Positions 30,779 through 35,026 of a DNA stretch of 35,026 nucleotides are shown here, piece after piece (position 1 is the stretch's first letter; every line of letters begins with the position of its first letter). A program made the translations under genes and the position numbers. Under the pieces are notes generated by a model. The model was not told the origin of the DNA, ran no database searches, and saw nothing but the letters and a program-made list of their open reading frames with translations. Origin of the DNA: Candidatus Omnitrophota bacterium (GTDB lineage Bacteria; Omnitrophota; Gorgyraeia; Zapsychrales; Fredricksoniimonadaceae); NCBI GenBank assembly GCA_002753465.1, contig PEAF01000015.1, positions 1 to 35,026 of the forward strand, given 5' to 3'.

Positions 30779-33223
30779 ATGAATAAGTTTGTTTGCATTC
30801 ATGGGCATTTCTATCAGCCGCCGCGTGAGAATCCCTGGCTTGAGGAAGTCGAGCTTCAGGAGTCCGCCCATCCTTATCATGATTGGAATGAGCGCATTTC
30901 CGCCGAATGCTACGCGCGTAACGGCGCCTCGCGCATCCTGGACGCGCAGGGCCGCATCAGCGAGATCGTTAATAATTACTCCAAGATCAGTTTTAACATC
31001 GGGCCGACGCTTTTATCGTGGATGGAGCTGAAAGACCCTGACGGGTATCAGGCTATCCTTGAGGCTGACAAGCTCAGCTGTGAGCGTTTCTCCGGCCACG
31101 GTTCGGCGATGGCGCAGGTCTATAACCATATGATCATGCCCCTGGCCAATACCCGGGACAAACGCACGCAGGTCATCTGGGGTATCCGTGATTTTGAATC
31201 CCGCTATCGCCGCAAGCCCGAGGGCATGTGGCTGGCCGAGGCCGCGGTCGACCTGGAAAGCCTGGATATCATGGCCGAACAGGGTATTCGTTTTACCGTG
31301 CTGGCGCCGCATCAGGTGAAGCGTGTCAGGAAGGTTTTACCGAAGCCGCGTGCATGGCTTCCGGAAGATGAGCAGGCCGTTGACCTGCGCCGTCCCTATA
31401 TCTGCCATTTGCCTTCAGGGCGCACGATCGCGATATTTTTCTACGACGGTCCTATTTCGAGGGCGGTAGCCTTTGAGGGGCTTTTGCATGACGGCGTGGC
31501 TTTGGCCGAGAGGATCCTTGGCGCTTTCGACCGTAAGGATGGTGCGGATCAACTGGTGCATATTGCCACTGACGGTGAATCTTACGGGCATCATCATAAA
31601 TTCGGTGACATGGCCCTCGCTTATGCCTTGCAGTATATCGAGAAGCAGAGCGGTTCCCGATTGACCGTATACGGCGAGTATCTCGAGAAGCACCCGCCGG
31701 AATATGAGGCTGAGATCGTCGAGAACAGCTCCTGGAGCTGTGTTCACGGCGTCGAGCGCTGGCGGGGGAACTGCGGCTGTAATTCCGGCGGAAAACCCGG
31801 CTGGCAGCAGCAGTGGCGCGAACCCTTACGCCAGGCCCTGGATATGCTGCGCGACCGTGCGGCTAAAAGTTATGAGCGCGAAATGTCGGGGTATGTTAAA
31901 GACCCCTGGGCGCTGCGCGACGCCTATATTGACATTATCCTCGACCGCAGCCGGTACAATGTGGACCGCTTCCTGAACGAGTATTTGGGGAGGGACCTTC
32001 CATCCGAAGACAAGAATAAAGTCCTGCGTTGCCTTGAAATACAGCGCAATGCCCTGCTCATGTACACCAGTTGCGGCTGGTTCTTTGATGACATTTCAGG
32101 TATCGAAACGGTGCAGATCATTAAGTACGCCGCCCGCGTGATCCAGCTCATCTGGCGTGTTTCGGATGAGGATATCGAGCTCAGCTTTCTGGAGATCCTC
32201 GGCAGGGCCAAAAGCAATGTGCCTGAGGCCAATAACGGCGCGCGGATCTATAAGGTTTACGTAGAGCCGTCGATCGTGGATATCCTGAGGGTTGGCGCCC
32301 ATTACGCCATGAGCTCGCTCTATGAGAATTTCGCCAATGAGACAAAGCTGTACTGTTTCCAGGTCCGGCGCAAGGCTTACCATAAGCAGTCTGTCGGCAA
32401 GCTCACGCTGGTCGTGGGGCGGGCCGAGATCGTCTCTGAAGTGACCTGGACCACATTCGAGGTTTATTTCGCCCTGGTGCATTTGGGGGATCATAATTTT
32501 ATCTGCGGCGTCGATTATTATAAGGATGACGCTATTTTTGACCGTCTGAAAAGAGAGGTGGGCGGTGTTTTCAATGAAGGTGATGTGCCGCGCGCCATTC
32601 AGGTGATGACCCGTTATTTCGGGGCCAAGAATTATTCGCTGTGGCATTTATTCAAGCAGGAACAGCAATTGATCCTTGATAAGATCTTCGCCCACACCAT
32701 GGCTGAGATCGACGGATCTTTCCGTTACATCTATGAGGAGCATTCCTCGCTTATCCGCATGCTGTACGAAAATCACATTCCGCTGCCTAAGACCCTAGGC
32801 AATGTGGCGGAATTTGTCCTGAGCCGCGATCTGCGCATACTTCTGGGGCAGGAAGATATCGATCTGGACAAGTTGGAGCTATTGGTCATCGAAATGCGGC
32901 GCTGGTCTTTTAAGCATGACAGGGAGGATTTTGATCTTTTGGCGAGCCAGAGGATCAATGCGCTCATGGCCCGGCTTGTGGCCGCGCCTGAGGATGTTGC
33001 ATTCCTCGGCAGATGCGCGAAGATCATCCGGCTCTTTCTGGAGCTTAAACTTGAGCTCGATCTTTGGAAGGCGCAGAACATCTATTATGCGGTGGCAAAA
33101 TCAGCCGCTCAGCTCAAGTGTGCGCGCCTGGCACAGGCCTCAGGAGACGAGGCGCGCGAGGGGCAGCGCTGGCTGGCGGCGTTCACGGAGCTTGGCGATA
33201 TCCTCAAAGTGAAGGTGAATTAG
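30779..33223 (+). CDS. GH57-family glycosidase with DUF3536 domain
   Basis: An 814-residue protein with the start pattern H-G-H-F-Y-Q-P-P-R-E-N-P-W-L, the GH57 first conserved region, and later G-M-W-L-A-E-A-A-V-D (GH57 region containing the nucleophile Glu in characterised members) and H-I-A-T-D-G-E-S-Y-G-H-H-H. The second half corresponds to DUF3536. GH57 enzymes include amylopullulanases, branching enzymes and 4-alpha-glucanotransferases; the DUF3536 subgroup is uncharacterised as far as I know. There is no signal peptide, so it acts in the cytoplasm and could remodel glycogen made by GlgB. It follows a palindrome and a good ribosome binding site, and the ppx start is 2 bases after its stop. 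Confidence 0.92.
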   Translation: MNKFVCIHGHFYQPPRENPWLEEVELQESAHPYHDWNERISAECYARNGASRILDAQGRISEIVNNYSKISFNIGPTLLSWMELKDPDGYQAILEADKLSCERFSGHGSAMAQVYNHMIMPLANTRDKRTQVIWGIRDFESRYRRKPEGMWLAEAAVDLESLDIMAEQGIRFTVLAPHQVKRVRKVLPKPRAWLPEDEQAVDLRRPYICHLPSGRTIAIFFYDGPISRAVAFEGLLHDGVALAERILGAFDRKDGADQLVHIATDGESYGHHHKFGDMALAYALQYIEKQSGSRLTVYGEYLEKHPPEYEAEIVENSSWSCVHGVERWRGNCGCNSGGKPGWQQQWREPLRQALDMLRDRAAKSYEREMSGYVKDPWALRDAYIDIILDRSRYNVDRFLNEYLGRDLPSEDKNKVLRCLEIQRNALLMYTSCGWFFDDISGIETVQIIKYAARVIQLIWRVSDEDIELSFLEILGRAKSNVPEANNGARIYKVYVEPSIVDILRVGAHYAMSSLYENFANETKLYCFQVRRKAYHKQSVGKLTLVVGRAEIVSEVTWTTFEVYFALVHLGDHNFICGVDYYKDDAIFDRLKREVGGVFNEGDVPRAIQVMTRYFGAKNYSLWHLFKQEQQLILDKIFAHTMAEIDGSFRYIYEEHSSLIRMLYENHIPLPKTLGNVAEFVLSRDLRILLGQEDIDLDKLELLVIEMRRWSFKHDREDFDLLASQRINALMARLVAAPEDVAFLGRCAKIIRLFLELKLELDLWKAQNIYYAVAKSAAQLKCARLAQASGDEAREGQRWLAAFTELGDILKVKVN

Positions 33224-33225
33224 CG

Positions 33226-34758
33226 ATGGCAACGGGTGTTATCGATATCGGTTCAAATTCGATCAAGCTGCTGATCGGTGAACATGCGGACGGGGATATT
33301 ATGATCCTCGAGTCCTTGAAGAATGTGGTGCCCATCGGGCGTTCCACATTCCTCAAGGGTCAGATCTCGCAGGAACCTATCAACCTGACCATCAGTACGC
33401 TCGAGAAATATAAGAATATCCTTAAAGAGTACGGCATCACCCAGGTCTTTGTCATTGCCACCACCGCCGTGCGCGAAGCGTCCAACCGCAATATCTTTGT
33501 TGATACGGTCCGCCGTAAAACAGGCCTCGAGATCGAGGTCCTGAATGTGGGGGACATTGTTTATTACATTGATACATATATCACGCACAAGCTCAAGGAT
33601 ACGTATCCCGTCCATAACAAGAATCTTCTGATCGCGGAAATGGGCGCAGGCAGCCTGGATATTTCGCTGCTGAAAAAAGGCTTTACGCTGACGAATATGG
33701 GCCTGGCCCTGGGGGCTTTGCGCTTCAGGCAGATCCTCAGCCGCGTCGATGGCAGCCGTGAAGAGCTGGCGGAAGCGGTACAGGAATATATCGGCAATGA
33801 ATTTGATTATTTCCGCCGTCGCCTGCCGCGCGGGCATGTCGACGACATTTTTCTGATCGACGAGAACCAGGAGTACCTGAAGGCGATCCTCCCCAATAAA
33901 AAGATCTCGACCAATTTCTTTCAGTTCACGCTGACGGATGTCGAGCGTATCGTCGGAGAACTTTCATCCAAGACGGCGGAGGAGATCGCGCACACGTATG
34001 ACCTGCCGCTCGAGAACGCGGATACGCTTTTGCCCTACATGGTCATTCTGAAGATGTTCTTTACACTGACGCAGAACCCGCATGTTTATATCCTGGAAAC
34101 ATCGCTGGCGGAAGCGATCCTGGCCAACAAAGTCCTGGGGCTTGAGCTTTCCAAAAGGTATAACAAATCAAATCAGCTTATTTCCGTCGCGCATGCCATC
34201 TGCGAGCAGTACAACGTTAATCTGGAGCACAGCAAGCATGTGGCGCATTTATCCAAGGTCCTTTTTGACGGGCTGGGGGCACAGCTTGGTTTGCACGAAA
34301 GCGAGGGGCTTTACCTCACCCTTGCCTCTTACCTTCATGATATCGGCAAGTTCATTTCCAATCGCTCGCATCACAAGCATTCGGAATATATCATCAGTTC
34401 ATTGAATTTGTTTCGTCTGACGGATGAAGAGATCAAGATCATTGCCTGTGTGGCGCGCTACCACCGTCGCGGCGATCCTTCCAAATCGCATTTATTGTAT
34501 AACAGCCTTTCCGAGGAGAAACAGATCGTCGTCCAGAAGCTGGCCTCGATCCTGCGCATCGCCAATTCCCTTGATCATGCGCATCTGCAAAAGGTCAAGG
34601 GCCTGAAGCTTCAGAATGCGGATACGGCGGAGATCACCTTCGCGGTGGATACGCATGATAATTTCCTGCTCGAGAGGGCGGACTTCAATGAAAAGAAGGA
34701 ACTGTTCGAGAAGATCACCGGCAGCCGGCTTAAGCTGAGTATTAACGAGGAGTTTTAA
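33226..34758 (+). CDS. ppx: Exopolyphosphatase/pppGpp phosphohydrolase with HD domain
   Basis: A 510-residue Ppx/GppA-family protein that hydrolyses polyphosphate or pppGpp. The ASKHA ATP-phosphate loop appears at the N-terminus as G-V-I-D-I-G-S-N-S-I-K-L-L-I-G, followed by V-I-A-T-T-A-V-R-E-A-S-N-R and E-M-G-A-G-S-L-D-I-S (second phosphate motif; usually E-I-G-G-G-S). The C-terminal domain holds S-Y-L-H371-D372-I-G-K, an HD-type site, with H-H-K-H-S-E-Y-I-I. The in-frame upstream ATG at 33064 lies deep in the GH57 gene; ATG 33226 begins the Ppx fold. It is 2 bases after the GH57 stop and 35 bases before ppk, so polyphosphate turnover genes form a pair. Confidence 0.93.
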   Translation: MATGVIDIGSNSIKLLIGEHADGDIMILESLKNVVPIGRSTFLKGQISQEPINLTISTLEKYKNILKEYGITQVFVIATTAVREASNRNIFVDTVRRKTGLEIEVLNVGDIVYYIDTYITHKLKDTYPVHNKNLLIAEMGAGSLDISLLKKGFTLTNMGLALGALRFRQILSRVDGSREELAEAVQEYIGNEFDYFRRRLPRGHVDDIFLIDENQEYLKAILPNKKISTNFFQFTLTDVERIVGELSSKTAEEIAHTYDLPLENADTLLPYMVILKMFFTLTQNPHVYILETSLAEAILANKVLGLELSKRYNKSNQLISVAHAICEQYNVNLEHSKHVAHLSKVLFDGLGAQLGLHESEGLYLTLASYLHDIGKFISNRSHHKHSEYIISSLNLFRLTDEEIKIIACVARYHRRGDPSKSHLLYNSLSEEKQIVVQKLASILRIANSLDHAHLQKVKGLKLQNADTAEITFAVDTHDNFLLERADFNEKKELFEKITGSRLKLSINEEF

Positions 34759-34793
34759 TCCGCTTTTTCTGACACGCGGGATAACGGGGTTCA

Positions 34794-35026
34794 ATGGCAG
34801 AGCAATTTGACGATCAGGATAAATTCATTCACCGCGATCTGAGCTGGCTTATGTTCAATGAGCGGGTGCTTGAGGAGGCGCTGGAGCCCGGCAATCCTCT
34901 TTTGGAGCGCGCGCGTTTTGTCGCGATCTTCATGAGCAATCTGGACGAGTTTCTGATGGTCCGTTTCGCCGGCCTGAAGCATCTTTTGGAAGTTCAGTAT
35001 AACCGCAAGGATATTTACGGTTACTA
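34794..35026 (+). CDS. ppk: Polyphosphate kinase, N-terminal fragment
   Basis: The first 77 codons are present and the gene runs off the window end. The opening reads [19 protein letters not shown], then P-L-L-E-R-A-R-F, then [17 protein letters not shown], which is the N-terminal helical domain of Ppk1 (consensus '(I/F)xREL.WL.FN.RVL.EA...SNLDEFF..RV'). Ppk1 reversibly polymerises ATP gamma-phosphate into polyphosphate. The catalytic histidine lies beyond the window. It follows ppx by 35 bases, so synthesis and breakdown are co-encoded. The only upstream Shine-Dalgarno-like element is weak (ACGGGG). Confidence 0.93.
   Translation, partial: MAEQFDDQDKFIHRDLSWLMFNERVLEEALEPGNPLLERARFVAIFMSNLDEFLMVRFAGLKHLLEVQYNRKDIYGY

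Noticed and set aside
30007-30798. 263-codon minus-strand frame opposite the DUF4139 gene
   Set aside because: It is a shadow: the DUF4139 frame has a signal peptide and domain motifs, and the reverse frame has none.
1-35026. CRISPR arrays, tRNA or rRNA genes, insertion sequences, prophage genes
   Set aside because: I saw no regularly spaced repeats, cloverleaf-like segments, transposase or integrase motifs; a tRNAscan or IS search would settle faint cases.

Overview
The window looks like chromosomal DNA of an uncultured Gram-negative-type bacterium with about 50% GC. Its dense co-directional operons, GlnRS, glycogen and polyphosphate genes, many SPASM-type radical SAM enzymes and surface-glycan genes fit Candidatus Omnitrophota or a neighbouring lineage. 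That assignment is an inference from gene content; there is no rRNA or tRNA here to confirm it. I found no CRISPR array, transposase, integrase or phage gene, and no gene-free stretch longer than about 300 bases. Region 1 (1-4989, all +) is the end of a surface-glycan operon: the tail of a GT4-type glycosyltransferase, a WbqC-family protein, a polytopic GT-C-like protein, a PIG-L deacetylase, a DegT/DnrJ aminotransferase and a UDP-glucuronate-epimerase-like SDR. The genes overlap or nearly touch, and the set fits synthesis and transfer of a modified amino sugar. A palindromic intergenic element (4999-5105) separates it from glnS.

Region 2 (about 6870-18334) is the unusual part. A good sigma70-type promoter, whose -35 box overlaps the glnS stop codon, precedes a tight four-gene operon: an HxsD-like protein, a 75-residue protein of unknown family, an HxsB-like radical SAM/SPASM maturase, and a 102-residue precursor-like peptide. 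All five histidines of the peptide lie in its C-terminal tail, and each is in a His-Xaa-Ser/Asn triplet. Its N-terminal half looks like a Flp/type IV prepilin, with a basic leader, G27 before Y28, Glu at +5 and then a hydrophobic segment. The operon ends in a strong intrinsic terminator. About 4 kb further on there is an A24-family prepilin peptidase, set among a GT-C-like membrane protein, two soluble glycosyltransferases, a NodB-type deacetylase-like protein and three more radical SAM proteins. My main hypothesis is a pilin-like, membrane-anchored, radical-SAM-modified (RiPP-type) peptide that is matured by the prepilin peptidase and possibly glycosylated.

Region 3 (18439-24062) is ordinary chromosome: a CNNM/CBS (HlyC/CorC) protein, a short remnant of a flavodoxin-fold FMN reductase, a CaCA-family cation exchanger, an ICMT-like membrane methyltransferase, a Spy/CpxP-like periplasmic protein, ilvD and a small membrane-anchored hypothetical protein. 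Region 4 (24074-35026) begins with a near-consensus promoter and carries a reserve-polymer block: glgP, a DUF2934 protein with a Lys/Ala/Val-rich N-terminus, glgB, a MuiA-like DUF4139 protein, a GH57/DUF3536 glycosidase, ppx with an HD domain, and the start of ppk. Glycogen and polyphosphate turnover therefore sit next to each other.
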